This document shows, in pieces, positions 1 through 11,886 of a DNA stretch of 64,000 nt. The number at the start of each line of letters is the position of its first letter. Positions within the stretch are counted from its first letter, which is position 1. Source of the stretch: Malus domestica (Eukaryota; Streptophyta; Magnoliopsida; Rosales; Rosaceae); contig NC_091675.1 in NCBI RefSeq assembly GCF_042453785.1, forward strand, positions 756,501-820,500, in the 5' to 3' direction. The notes below the pieces were generated by a model. That model was not told where the DNA came from and did no database searches. It was given only the letters and a program-made list of their open reading frames with translations. Position numbers and translations under genes: made by a program.

Positions 1-651
1 AGAGCAAGCACAAATAGTAGACCTAGGAACTGGGCACCTGTAAAAATATAAAATTATATCATTTTTTTTCCTTCTCTAAGTGGTATTTTAGACTATATTT
101 ATAAACAAAAAATGTATTTATATCTACCTGCTAGGGTCAACGATCATGTGGCACTCGTAACACCCAGAGAGCTTCCGGAATTGCATTCCTCTGGACGATG
201 ATGGCGTATGATAAGCAGCAGAGGAACCAGAACCGTTGGATCTAGCTGACCGAGTCGCAGGTTTCCTAGACAGCAACCCGGTTTCCTGACCCAGCGTGCT
301 ACTCTCGGGCGACGAGTTGTCACCTCTGTGAACGACCCTAGTGTTGCCATGAACGACATCTCTGAAGCTGCATATGGAGCTGCAGGACAACCCCAGCTTC
401 GAGTAGCCTCCACTTTGGCCGGCTGCAGCGCCACCGACAATATTATTTTTTGATGGGTCGTGTACTCTCGACCCTTCGATCTGTTTGCAGGTCAGGAGGT
501 TCTTGATGTGGTCCCATGAGGAGGAGGACGGTGGTGGTGGTTTTTGTTGCTTTTTGTTGTTGGAAGACGGCTGCTTTTGCCTGGGGTTTGGTGGTGGCGT
601 TGCCTTCTTCTTGGGCTCTGTGGCCTCTGGTGCAAAAGTGAAGAGAGCCAT
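1..651 (-). CDS. C2H2-like zinc finger protein, 5' part (partial, runs off left edge)
   Basis: Minus-strand gene with two visible coding exons, 651-128 and 37-<1. The 90-nt intron has donor GT at 127 and acceptor AG at 38, and joining the exons keeps the frame. Exon 1 encodes about 175 residues: an N-terminus rich in Pro, Lys and Ser, a low-complexity Ser/Gly stretch, then the conserved segment FRKLSGCYECHMIVDPSR. Exon 2 continues with Cys-containing sequence (STICACS) before the window ends. This arrangement resembles the plant C2H2-like family of At1g75710, in which the first Cys pair precedes a zinc finger and a conserved C-terminal domain. That finger should lie outside the window. The Met codon at 651 is the first in frame and is preceded by a GA/CT-rich leader. 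A role in transcription is a family-level guess. Confidence 0.75.
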
Positions 652-832
652 AGAAAAAAGGCAGATCGCTGAGAAATTAAAGAAGTGATATTGATATTTT
701 CATATTTATGTTTTTTTGGTATGAGAGAGAAGAAAGAGAGAGTGGGTAAAGGAGATTTGTGTAGTGGAAGATGGTTCCTAGATTGGTAATTAACTAAAGG
801 CAAAAGCGCACATGAGGGAAACTTCTATATAT

Positions 833-986
833 GGTAATATTAGTGAGATTAAATTTGTAAATTAAATAACATGAAAGTCGATAATTGGATTATTGACTTA
901 AGTGTTGATAAATGTGCTCATTCCTATTGATGATGCAATATTTAGTTTGCAAATTTTGTTTACAAATTTAATCTTCATAACATTAC
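833..986. mobile_element. MITE, family A copy 1
   Basis: A 154-bp element with inverted ends: GGTAATATTAGTGAGATTAA on the left against the reverse complement of TTAATCTTCATAACATTAC on the right. Its interior (a stretch reading AATTGGATTATTGACTTAAG) recurs in inverted orientation in the second copy at 48753-49320, which supports a mobile family. No coding capacity. The superfamily is not assigned. Confidence 0.65.
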
Positions 987-1620
987 TATGTGTAATAACA
1001 TTGTCACATAGTTTTATTAGTTTTTGTGCTATATAATGTGAGTAGATGATAGAATAAACATATCTTATTTTTAAGATATATATTAATTAAAAAGATATAC
1101 ATGTATATTATAATTTAAGTAAAATAATAACATCGTATAATAATTTGAATGAAATAATAACACCACGTAACGATTCATATAAAAGAACTCATGATTTAGC
1201 AAAATTTATCATAACGTTTGCATCCGGTTCTGAATTACCTTCTATGCTTAAGTACAAATAAAGAAGTAGAACCTTTGATGAGAAGAAGGTTGACCTTGTC
1301 ATCGAGTCGGTTCAATCAACGGTTGATTGAGGGCTACTTGAGTGCGATGGGCCAGAAGATGCAAGGGAAGGATAAAATAACATGTTAATGTGCGATGTAG
1401 TTAGACGGCTTGTCGCGGATGTGCTTTGTATGCTGTCTTATTGGAGCCTTTCTCTTGTGCTTTATTGGTCCTTTTGTTATTCTCTTCAACTCACGTTCTT
1501 TAAATTGTTTTTGCACTCAAAGTTGAAAGTTTTGTTTGGATCGGCCAGTTTTGGGAATGAAAAAGTTGAAACTATCAAACGAGGAGAGAAACTTGTACAT
1601 GGAGCTTATCTCATTTATAA

Positions 1621-1684
1621 GAGATGAATATAGGATACAGAAGATAAATTAAGAGATGAATATAGGATACAGAAGATAAATATA
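1621..1684. repeat. Tandem duplication, 2 x 32 bp
   Basis: A unit beginning GAGATGAATATAGGATACAG occurs twice head to tail (1621-1652 and 1653-1684) with differences only at the 3' end. Simple local duplication; no function visible. Confidence 0.85.
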
Positions 1685-3363
1685 GTTCTGATTATATGAA
1701 AAAATCTCTTGGACCGACGATACTTTTTGTTTATTTAAGCATGCACTCATGGACCTCATTGTAACTGAGCAAAATAGAGGTATGTAGTTTGTTACCAAAC
1801 TTTAATTTATTGTGGCCAAAGTTTTTCTTCTCACTCGACGAGGAATCAACAACAGAAAACGGTGAATGAAAAAAATTGACAAAATTTTTCTGATACAAGA
1901 TTTGTGAAGCATGAAACATGTACAATTCATTTGTACAATATCAACAAGTCTTACGAATGAAGATGAATTCATTTACAAGTGAGGATGTGTATCTATGTAT
2001 GACTATTTTACTAATAATTTTTCCTTCATTAAGTCACTATGGCCATCTCCAGCCATAAACCATATTTAGCTCTAAATGAAACAAAATTAGTCTCCAACCA
2101 AAGGTCTAAAGGGAATCAGGCTAAAAGAATCAAGTTAAATTTAGTCCTAGGGCAGGAAACATGTAGCCCAAGGCAAACTAAGTTTGGCCTAAAAAAGCAA
2201 TAAAAGACGAAGGGGAATAAAATATGGATCACGAGTTTCTACATTTAAGTTTTGTGCATTATAATAGTCTAAAGATCTAAAGTATGACACGTAGTCTACA
2301 ATTAAGTTTACTTTTTCTTAAAAGAAAATAATTTTCAAACCATGTTAACTAGTTTTGCCATTAGGTATTTCCATGCAGCGAAATGCAAGCATATACGTAA
2401 AGCCTAAATGTAGAGACTCATGATCCATAAAATATAGTGCTGCATGTAGTTGGAAATAGGAAAATTTTAGATCTAAAGTAATCCTTAAAATATTAATTTT
2501 TAAAGAATTAAAATATAGCCAAGAGCTATGTTTAGCTTTCCATGACTGAATATGACCTAACAATATTTTAGAGCCAGTTTCAAATACGTGCATTTTCATT
2601 TTATGGATGAGGGAGTGTGGAGACACTGTCCCTAAAGCTGCGGACATTTCCGTTAATTTGTGTGCATATCATGATAAAATAGGGGTTTAGAATCGAAAAG
2701 GAAGAAAAAGGTGAAGTGCAGAGAGCCAAAGAGACATCCTCCACCATATAAAACACGGAGAAAGAGCAGGAAACAACTACTACTTGGACTGTACCAGATT
2801 CACTCAGATTCTGTATATAATTCTATTCCTCCTTCCGATGTCTCCCACTCTCACATATGATTCATCAATTTCAGGGACCCCCTCCCTGCAATTAACAAGC
2901 CATCTATTTCAGCACACTCATCTGCAGAACCTGCCACATCCAAATAAACCTTCAAACTCTGTGCTTTCACATGCTGTCAGATCGAAGGAGGAAGAACCAC
3001 CCACTACATTGACTGATTCACTCCATACCAATACACGATCAATATGTCGCATGTAGCTCGTCCTCTACGTTACTTTTTTTTAGATTCCTAGCCAGGGACG
3101 GATACACTTAAATGCTCAATTATGTGTGAAAATCGTATACATTTCGTATGTCATCCGTCAAACACGACGGCATTTAAACAAGGCGACACATGAAGAGGAG
3201 AAACCAAGCAGATCGCAAAAGAGAAACCCTAAACAAGTAACCGGAGAACTTATTAAATTTGTACATTGTTTAGGAAAGACGGAAGGACAACCATATGCAT
3301 AGAGCAGAATCAGAGTCCAGTTAAGTTAGCTGCCCTAGCTCCCCACGCGTGTGGTAATTAATA

Positions 3364-3530
3364 CATGGATTATGCGTCTCTGTATTTGCTTGTTGAGTTG
3401 TTATGCATTATTCGCATTTCGCTATATCTTAACCATTATAATAATCCAACAACTTAAATCATATAATGGTCAAGATAGAACGAAATGCGGGTGAAAGCAC
3501 AACAAGTAAATGTAGAGGCTCGAGATTCGT
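3364..3530. repeat. Imperfect long hairpin
   Basis: Left arm about 3364-3440 and right arm about 3462-3530 pair over roughly 70 nt with scattered mismatches and a small bulge, closing on a loop of about 20 nt. Core matching blocks are GCATTTCG, TATCTT.ACCATTATA and TTGTTG. The geometry fits either a degenerate MITE or a plant microRNA-type foldback. I recognise no known mature microRNA in either arm. Confidence 0.5.
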
Positions 3531-4094
3531 ACATATATTATAATAATTAATTAGAAAAATAAAGCATAAAAAGGGGGTATTATTTTGGGAGCAGTTAGAG
3601 ATGAGATTGGTTTTGGCCAACCACTGCCTTAAGATAAGCAGTGTTTAAAAGTGGTGTCCATATGTCGGTCAGCCAACTCGGAACCAAACCTTTTTTGCAT
3701 TTCATCCGTACTCGACAAACATTAAGCAATTTTCACCCATATACATATAATGAAGAGGATTAATTAAGAATATAATTAATCAGATTCAAAGTACTAAAGC
3801 TGGAGTTAGCTAGCTAGCTATTACGTACGTTGTTATTAATTTTGAACCTAAATAATTACGATTCTTCATTTTATTATCAAATATGTTTGCTTAATATTTA
3901 TATTATCTTTACAAACCGCATGCATTGTCAACGTCGCTCCTCATTGATAATGTTAAATATAAACAGAAGTTCATCACAGTTTAATTGCCAGCAATATCTC
4001 CACGAGTGAAGGCATGCATGTGCCTCGTATTTTCTAATTGTGCCTTATATATAGATATATAGTTCTCCATTCTATATATATATATATATAGGAA

Positions 4095-4489
4095 ACGTTT
4101 AAGGGAATGGATCCTTTTTTTTATATATAAAAATTAGGATTAGTTGTGGGGTCTACACCACATCGAACTTAACGATTCGAACTGTCTATTTTTCAAGTTG
4201 CACCTCATAGATCATCCTTGCAAAATATTAGCCAAATAAGAAATGTCTAAGACATCTAATTGAGTTCAAATAAATTAACGAATGCTTTGTTATATAAGAA
4301 ACAATGAAATTTTATTTTGATATTTAAATAGGCAAATGATTTCGGATTGAATTGAATTTTTGTAAGAATGATCTATGAATCGAGACTTACAAAATAAACG
4401 ATTTGGATCATTAAAATTCGATATGAAATGGACCCCACACCTAATCTCCATTTTTAAAAAAATAATGAAGATCATTTTGCATAAAAGGC
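4095..4489. mobile_element. Degenerate MITE-like inverted repeat
   Basis: Left end (GATCC then AT-rich, then GGATTAGTTGTGGGGTCTA at about 4137-4155) and right end (GGACCCCACACCTAATC at about 4430-4446, followed by GATCATTTTGC) form inverted ends over about 90 nt with many mismatches. The AT-rich interior has no open frame. No clear target duplication was found. Confidence 0.4.
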
Positions 4490-5353
4490 CTGTATATATA
4501 TTTGACCAATGCTACATGTCAACTACTTCGATATGGCTGTCTTGTAAAGCCATGTGGCTCTCTCATATTTTTCACTAGTATATTACTTCTATTAGTTGTC
4601 TACCTATAAGTAAAATCTTAAATGTAATTGGGGATGTATGATCACATGAAAAATGGAGAAATGTATCTCCAATCGTATGGCAAAATTTCGGAGCATGATT
4701 CTCTTTCTTTCAAACCTCCTTCCCCTTATCTTCCCTTATATTTGAATAGTTACGATTACGTCAAATCTTGTATTGACTTCTTTATAGAGAAAGGAAGACA
4801 AAAAGAAAAGTGTAAGACTCTTTATGACTCTCTGTCACCTCACAGTTCAACGTTAATTCTAGTGCCACTATTACAAAATATTGTAACAAAAATATAAGGT
4901 GGCAGAGAATCCATAAAGAGTTCTATTTTTTAAAAAGTCCCCTTAACATTTCTCATTCATAACATCCCTTAATTTTAAGTAGACAAGTACAAGTTCATCG
5001 AGAATGTAAATTCACCTATAATTTACCCCATTTTTCATACTTTATTTTGCAACAAATGGGTTAAGATGAGAGTTCGATCAATATCGGGCTTGACTCTAGA
5101 CCCAGTAAAACTATTCCTCTCCGTTCCAGATTTATAGGGCCCAAACTACCCGACGCTACACCCGCGAATCGTTCGAATCTCTTATTCTCGCGGGCCTCGC
5201 GTAAGTTTAAAAAACAGGAAACGTCGTCGTGAATCGTGATCGCCGAACCCTGAACGAAAACCCTAGATAAGCGAAACGTCGGGGACTGTTGGGGTTTTAG
5301 CTTGTAGTTGTACTTGCTGCTTCAGTTCAAAATTCAGTAAAAGATAAAAAAGA

Positions 5354-8276
5354 ATGGAGATTTCTGAAAGTGAGCCCCAAATCGAATTATCTGAAAACCC
5401 TAGAGCCACCTGGGATGGTTGCTCCGTCTTGCTCGACATCAACGACGGCGACCGTCTGGTTTTCGCCCGCCTCTCCGCCGGAGCGTAAGTAGTCTTTTGC
5501 TATCAGTTCAGTTCTGTTTTTGTTTTTCGAGTTGTTGAGAATTCTTACAGCTGAATGCGGAATGGGTGCGCAGGAAAGTGAAAATTGGGAATACAAATTG
5601 CTCTCTGCAGCCCTTGATTGGCTGTCCCTTTGGCTCTTTCTTTCGGGTCGAAAACGGAGCTGAAGGCCCGTATTTGGCCCGCTACACTCCGTCCACGGAA
5701 GGTTTGATTTTTAATTTTAATTTGTTTAAATTATTTATTTGATTGTGTTATTGTAAAACTTGGGATAAATGACTTTGTATTTTGCTTGATATTTGGCTCT
5801 TTTCTTGAATTTATATGTATAGGTAATAATGTTCTGGAAAAAGGTGAAATTCAATCAGTAGATGAGTTTAGAGATAATCGAGCATTAGTCGATAACAATA
5901 AAGCGCAGAGCCTAACCGGTGAAGAAATTAACGCAATGCGACAGTGAGAGCAAACTTTAATTTGTATTTTGGCTTCTTTTGTACATTTTGGTGGACTTAT
6001 ACAAGGATAAATGGATAAATGCAGACAGGGTGCAACGGGCGATGAAATAGTTGAAGCTCTCATTGCAAACAGTGCGACGTTTGAGAAGAAAACTGTTTTC
6101 TCACAGGTAATTGAGATCATTTGAGTACCACATTGTATTCATGTGAGGTAAGCTGATCTGATTTCTTGTCTGTCTGTTGTCTGCAGGAGAAGTATAGGCT
6201 TAGGAAGCAAAAGAAGTATGCTCCCATTGTACTTATGAGGCGCCCATACACTAGAAGGTTACCTCTTATTTCTGAAGCACGAGCTTTATTTTGAAGTCAT
6301 ATTGCCATTCTATCAGCAATAACTATCTCTGCACTTGGCATTTTTTTTGGCTGCCGTTCTGAATCTGCATCTATATTTGGAATTTCAGATTCTTTTTACT
6401 GACTTGTCATTGTTTGCTGTTTCTCTCAGTATATGTGAGGCGTACTTGAAGAAATATCCGAATAAAATTGGGTAAGGGGCCACTTATGAGTTTCCTCTGC
6501 TTTTGGTAAACTACTTTCCCATATTATTTGCTGAGAATTTACGTATCATATGATTGCCTTTGGTTCAGATTCTTGCGGATGGATACATTGTCTCTTCTGC
6601 TTTCCATGGCTAATGTTTCTGCAAATTCTGATGTCCTCGTAGTGGATATGGTTGGAGGACTTCTAACAGGTGCTGTGGCGGAGCGTTTAGGAGGTCTGCT
6701 ATATTTTTTTTACCCCCAATTGCCCTTTACTATTTGCAGCTTTGAATGTTTTTTCAATTTACACGTATTATGGGTGTTGAAGTAGTGAAACTGAAGTAAA
6801 TTATATCCACAGGAAAAGGAAATCTGTTTGTTATGGCTACTTTGTGTGATTGCAACAATTTTCTTATGACACCTCGGATGTTGAATGCTATGTTTGACAG
6901 GTATGGGCTATGTCTGCAATACATATCTTGGTGGCTCACCTTATTCTATGGATATAGCGAGGATATTCAACTTTGGAGATGAAATTTGCAAGAGGTACAT
7001 CTGCCTTTGAGTTACATAAAATAGGAAGGGTACACTCTTTATGTAACCAACTTTTGATATATCTTTCTGTGCGTGTTTTTGTCCCAGGATTGTGAGGTCT
7101 TCTCTCACTGACCTCTTATCTTTCCAAAACGGACTGCCCAAACCAGTCAGTCAGGACACGGACTCTTGTAACATGGAATTTCAGCCAAATGTAAGTGACA
7201 CTTCATTTTAGTCTGCACAATTTTTTTCCTTGCAGTTTCTTAATTGTTTCAGGTACTCTTATATATTTTCTCAGGGCCAAATTTCTTCAGCAGTCAGTAC
7301 AGAAGAAGTATCTCTTACATCTGAAAATGTGAAATCAGAACCTGTTCCCGAGTCTACCAGTTCTCCAGTAGTCAAAATATCCAAACCCGCAAAATTGGGA
7401 GAAAAAGCACCACAGGAAATCATTAGCTCGTGGAAAGAGAATGGTTTCCCTAGGTAAATATTGTTGTCACGTGTTTAGTTTACTAGTTGAAAGTAGCATC
7501 TAGTTGATAGTTCTGCATTCTTTTTGCAGTTTAATAATAGCAGCACCGGAGCTGGATGCATGGAGCTTAGTTAAAGAGATCTTGCCACTTATGTCAAATT
7601 CTGCTCCTTTTGCTATTTTTCATCAGTACCTTCAGGTTGTTAGCTTCAAATACTTGATAATACCAAATTAATAATTTGCCTATACGGATTCTTCACCCGT
7701 TTGTAGACGAATAAACTAAAACTGTTATACTCTTGAATATGCAGCCTCTTGCAACATGCATGCACAATTTACAGCAGGGGAAAATAGCGATTGGCATGCA
7801 AATTTCAGAACCTTGGTTACGCGAATATCAGGTTTGTTCGGTATATTCTTTATGTATCTGTTCTGGTCTGCGAGTTCTAAATCTATAGATTTTAATGTCA
7901 TTTGCTATCAGAACTCCTGTTTTTGCTTAAGATGTACGATGGAAATGTTGAGAAAGTTTCCTAGCTCAACTTCTGTCGTAATCTATTTATACCATCCCGT
8001 TGATTTTGTGAGGACCATCACCGGCCACACTGAGATGCTAATTCTTCTTGTGCCGTTGTGCCAAATCCACTGTTAATTCCTGGTTTAATGTTTCTGTAAC
8101 TTTATACACCGTTATTCGATGCATTCTTTAGTGTTTCTAGGATGATTCCTGTGCTGAAACGAGACTGATTGTAAATAATTTCTTTTCAGGTGCTTCCATC
8201 AAGAACTCATCCATGCATGCAGATGAATGGATTCGGTGGGTATATTCTCAGCGGGACCAAAATTTCACCGAACTGA
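5354..8276 (+). CDS. TRM6: tRNA (adenine-58-N1)-methyltransferase non-catalytic subunit TRM6
   Basis: Fourteen exons: 5354-5484, 5574-5701, 5823-5943, 6025-6106, 6187-6257, 6430-6471, 6569-6693, 6813-6900, 6962-6994, 7088-7190, 7275-7453, 7530-7635, 7745-7831, 8190-8276. The 1383 nt keep frame through every junction and give 460 aa. The product matches the Gcd10/TRM6 family: an N-terminal segment with SLQPLIGCPFGSFFRV, the central EIVEALIANSATFEKKT and KKYAPIVLMRRPYT motifs, and a Rossmann-like half containing DVLVVDMVGGLLTGAVAERL. In the family, TRM6 binds tRNA and partners the catalytic TRM61 in the nucleus to make m1A58. A degraded SAM motif is expected because TRM6 is the inactive partner. 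The start is the first ATG, next to MEISESEPQ. Intron 8 is only 61 nt, and its acceptor (GAG at 6959-6961) is the one that avoids a stop, so exon 9 is the least certain part. Confidence 0.9.
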
Positions 8277-8611
8277 TTTGAAAGAACAAAATCAGTCCGC
8301 TGAGTTGCGACTATATGGATGTTCGTAGGCAAAACCACTGCGTGCAAAATGTACACTACTAGTTATTCGTCTTCTGTTTATCTGTAAACCTGCAATTACT
8401 GCAAATTTTTGTCTTGCAGGATTAGCAATCTATGGGTCGTGGCTTATGTGTATCTGGGCCCCAATGTGGAAGGTTTAGGATTCGAAGGCCCATATTTGGC
8501 AGAAGTTTATATTCTGCGAGCCAGTAAACCCAAAAATTTGAAGATTCGATAACATAAATAGTATAGTTTCTAACGTGTCCATATTGTGTGGCATGACATA
8601 TAGTTTCTAAC

Positions 8612-9042
8612 GCAGTGGTGGATGTACACTGGGACTAAGGTGGTCCCATGACAACCAAGAGTATGAGAAATATACATGTGAAGGTCTTTCGAAGACCCTT
8701 CGATTGTTTAGTATGGGTACCTTTTGTGACCAACAAGTGTTCGATGTAATATCTGCTAGAAATATCTCGACAACACTCGGCAAGTTGCGTCGAGAATACT
8801 CGACAAATTCTCTCAATAGCACAAATTAGATTGTTTAGGCATATGTCGATATCTATTGATATATGCAATATGGTTCGGCTGACGACAAGAAGTTCATCAA
8901 GTGTTTGACTAAATGTCTTAATGAATAAAATGAATATTTTTTTTACGTTTCGTCTTTTATTTCTATCTATTTCTGTTAAAAAACTTATCTTTAACCTTGA
9001 GAAGTGAGAACCTCTAATATTCGAATCTTAAATCCACTACTA
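8612..9042. mobile_element. Possible non-autonomous DNA transposon remnant
   Basis: The left end CAGTGGTGGAT and the right end ATCCACTACT form short inverted termini around about 430 bp with no intact frame. CAGTGGTGGA-type ends recall hAT-like plant elements. I could not find a matching 8-bp target duplication, so boundaries and class are tentative. Confidence 0.3.
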
Positions 9043-9046
9043 ATTA

Positions 9047-9146
9047 GACGGTTTGACTTAAGATTATACGCTTTAAAACTTAGTAGTTGGTGACATGACG
9101 GTTTGATTTAAGATTATACGCTTTAAAAATTAGTAGTTGGTGATGT
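9047..9146. repeat. Tandem duplication, 2 x 50 bp
   Basis: The unit starting GACGGTTTGACTTAAGATTA is repeated at 9097 with a handful of substitutions. Confidence 0.85.
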
Positions 9147-9744
9147 AGTAGCACTAGTAGGTAGTAGCTAGAGTAGGATATGCTGTCACTGCAGCTCGTT
9201 TATTTAAACACAAATGACAAAAGCAGTGCTAATAATAATTCTATTTGATGCCACCACAATTTCACCTAACTTCTTATCTACGACGGATTTTAATACTAAC
9301 AACTATCACTCAAAGTAGGATTTCAATGGCCTACGTACTCGCAAATCACAATTTAAAGATTTGGTGCAACTTAGGTTACACGTGTTTAGAGCTCGATGGT
9401 AAGTCAAATTATATATTGAAAGACCAACAGATAGAATTCGTTATATGGAATTTTTTACTATGATTCGGTTTATAGTACATGTTGGTATTTTTATTTTGTG
9501 TTGGATACATACTAGTGTTATTTGTCGTTAACTTTTTAGTTGTATTATTGATTGCACATCTAACTCTTTGTTCATTTCTATATGTCATGAACTAGAGAGA
9601 TACTTTAACTAAGGACCTCACATGCCAAACGTTTATTGAATGGTTGTGGTAATTATTAAATACATGGCAACTATTCAATAAACCAATAACGCTACTGAGA
9701 CTATGCATTGATTTGAAATTAAAAAAAAAACACAGAGAGGATTT

Positions 9745-9858
9745 GAAGGTTCATGAAAAGGACAAGAAAATAAACAAAAGGTGAAGAGAGTAAAAATGGA
9801 CGAAGGTTCATGAAAAGGACAAGAAAATAAACAAAAAGGTGAAGAGAGTGAAAATGGG
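9745..9858. repeat. Tandem duplication, 2 x 57 bp
   Basis: A purine-rich unit starting GAAGGTTCATGAAAAGGACA recurs at 9802. Minus-strand frames through it read as repeated Phe/Leu-rich peptides and are not taken as genes. Confidence 0.85.
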
Positions 9859-10076
9859 TGTGGGGGTTTAGGGTAATGAGCATGAGAAGGACAGGCCAAC
9901 AAACAAAAATAATAAGCAGCACATGAGGGGAAAGAGAAGGCAGGGGAAGGGAGGGGACGCTTGTCCCCTGAAATGGAATGCTGCTGGATTATTTGGACCA
10001 CTACTCGATCCAACTGCTACTAGCCTACTACTATCTATAATTTCATTTGACATAAACGTAAAGAATCCAAGGTTTA

Positions 10077-10452
10077 GGGCTGGTTTGGTATTGCTGTGCT
10101 TTGAAAAAAAAATTGCTGTGAGAATAAACGGCTGTGCTGTGAGAATAAGCGACTGTGAAATAAATCAGCAGAGTGTTTGGTAAACTTTTTTGTAAAAGTG
10201 CTATTGGAAAAAAAAGCAGTCTAATAGTGGGCATTTTCATTAAAGAAGCATTGTAGCTCCGTGTGCTTTGAAAAAAGCTAGTTTTCCAAAGCTGCAAATA
10301 GCAGCTTCAGCTTTTTCCTTTGATTTCAGCTTATTCTCACAGCAGCTTCCAAAATAAGCCATTTTTTTTTTCAGTTTACCAAACACCTAAAACCCTCATA
10401 GCTTTTTTTCATGGGTGCTTTTTTTTTAAGCACCTCACTCCCAAACTAGGTC
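10077..10452. mobile_element. Tourist-like MITE (PIF/Harbinger type), copy 1
   Basis: A 376-bp element with ends GGGCTGGTTTGG and CCAAACTAGGTC, flanked on both sides by TTA (10074-10076 and 10453-10455). TTA target duplications and GG-starting ends containing TTTGG are typical of Tourist/PIF-Harbinger MITEs. The interior is AGCAGCTT-rich and non-coding. A diverged relative lies at 48893-49287. Confidence 0.8.
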
Positions 10453-11046
10453 TTAGAAAACCTCCCCTGCTTTCTATATGCCTCCCCCTTTATGCCTTTA
10501 ATCTCATGAAAATTCTGCATATCATATGAAATATGAATAGTTTTCGTGACACGACTACACTGTAACATATGTCTCATATTAATAACATAATGTTATATGA
10601 AAAAAAATTAATATTTGTTTAACACAGGATGAAGTCCTTCCTCATATATCATTAAGCTTTTATATAGGAAATTATTATTGGCACTCAAAAAATTTCATTT
10701 TGTATTCTAAACTTTCTATAATTAGAAAGAAAAATACACTTGTGATAAATGTAAAATAAAATTTGTGGAGTGCTAATAACAATTCCCTTTATATATTGAT
10801 ATTTGTGTTCCAAATTGTTGGTTATAGCAAAACTTAATGATATGCTGTTCACTCGGCATGCACGAAACCATCGAGTCTCTCTTTTTTTCGTGTAAAATGA
10901 ATGATGAAATCGGCGTGTAAATGGACACTCGATGGCAGCAGTAGAGTTTGGGAGAATCTTATTTTTCATTTGTACTTTTTAACTTTAAATTATTTGTCCA
11001 ATTAAATGCTCTCTCTCTCTGCTTCTTCTTTGAGGGAGCGGACAAA

Positions 11047-11265
11047 GGACCGGCTTCTCTGCCCTCCCAATTTACATACACTCTCATTCCCTCCTGTTTT
11101 GTACGGTCATGGTTAAACCACGTCAACATTTTATATTGATTTTTTATAGAGATAATAGAACAAAAAATAATAGTGATATAAAATATTGACATAGCTTAAC
11201 CGTAACCGTACAAATAGAAGGAAATGAGAATGTATGAGAACTGAAAGGGCAGAGAAGTCAGGTCC
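11047..11265. mobile_element. MITE-like inverted repeat, 219 bp
   Basis: Two arms of about 100 nt (beginning GGACCGGCTTCTCTGCCCT on the left; the right arm reverse-complements to GGACCTGACTTCTCTGCCCT) meet near 11150. The arms share CTCTGCCCT, TTGTACGGT and TTTTATAT blocks with roughly 75-80% identity by eye. Foldback structure, no coding capacity. Confidence 0.65.
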
Positions 11266-11712
11266 CGAACAAAAGGGGAAAAGGAGCACCACCTTTTCCT
11301 CCATCAGCCAGCCCTACCAAGCTGGCCTCTAGCTACCAACTCTAGCCCGATCTTGAGCCCACTTTACCTGGCCCAAAACCTCACCGTCTCGATCTCGTAT
11401 GTCATCACAATTACGGTATATTGATAGTTATTTTCATTTGTAGGTGACACGTTTTAAAATTGACTTACATAAATAATGAATTTAATACTTACTTAATCTC
11501 ATGGCGCACACTTTATTTATTCAAGTTTATTAGCAACGTGCTCCCGCGTTTACAACTAAGTTCGAATTTTACTCTTTATTAAATAAATCAAATTAGAAAA
11601 TTGCTCGGGCAAAATAAAAAGTCCTAATCTCTTGGTATCTAATTAATAAAATTATTACCAGTGGGATCAAATCATATAGAACCTCATGCTTTTGTTAAGC
11701 ATTGTTTATTAA

Positions 11713-11886
11713 TAGAAGTGTGATATCCATACATCGTTTTTACTTCTCATACACTTTTTATTAATTTTTATCATTTGATATTTTTTAATTTAATCGATTC
11801 AACGACCGCAAATTAAAAAGATGTGTATAAAATAAAAATTAAAAAATATGTATAAAGTAAAAATAATATGAATAGCACACCTCTGT
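11713..11886. mobile_element. MITE, family B copy 1
   Basis: Inverted ends AGAAGTGTGATATCCATACA and (reverse complement) ACAGAGGTGTGCTATTCATA. The same GTGTGATATCCACAC-type end and CTTCTCATACAC block occur in the copy at 30747-30891. About 174 bp, AT-rich, non-coding. Confidence 0.6.

Larger units (their letters stand above)
652..5353. other. Intergenic region between the C2H2 gene and TRM6
   Basis: About 4.7 kb of AT-rich sequence without a gene I can support. It holds a small MITE (833-986), a 32-bp tandem duplication (1621-1684), an imperfect hairpin (3364-3530), a (TA)n run near 4070-4091 and a degenerate MITE-like inverted repeat (4095-4489). Open frames here (for example 2784-3056 and 4628-4897) are short and have no recognisable similarity. 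The promoter and 5' leader of TRM6 lie within about 5100-5353. Confidence 0.6.

Noticed and set aside
492-803. 103-codon minus-strand frame rich in basic residues
   Set aside because: A shadow frame of the C2H2 gene exon 1 and its leader.
2784-3056. 90-codon frame with a hydrophobic N-terminus, preceded by CATATAAAA, resembling a small secreted peptide gene
   Set aside because: The frame begins with a TTG, the first ATG falls inside, and I recognise no peptide motif. It could be a chance frame behind an A/T-rich box.
3321-3350. Resemblance of TGCCCTAGCTCCCC to miR160
   Set aside because: Too many mismatches to miR160, and no star arm is paired with it.
7756-8076. 106-codon frame inside TRM6
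   Set aside because: It runs from exon 13 in the wrong frame into intron 13 of TRM6.
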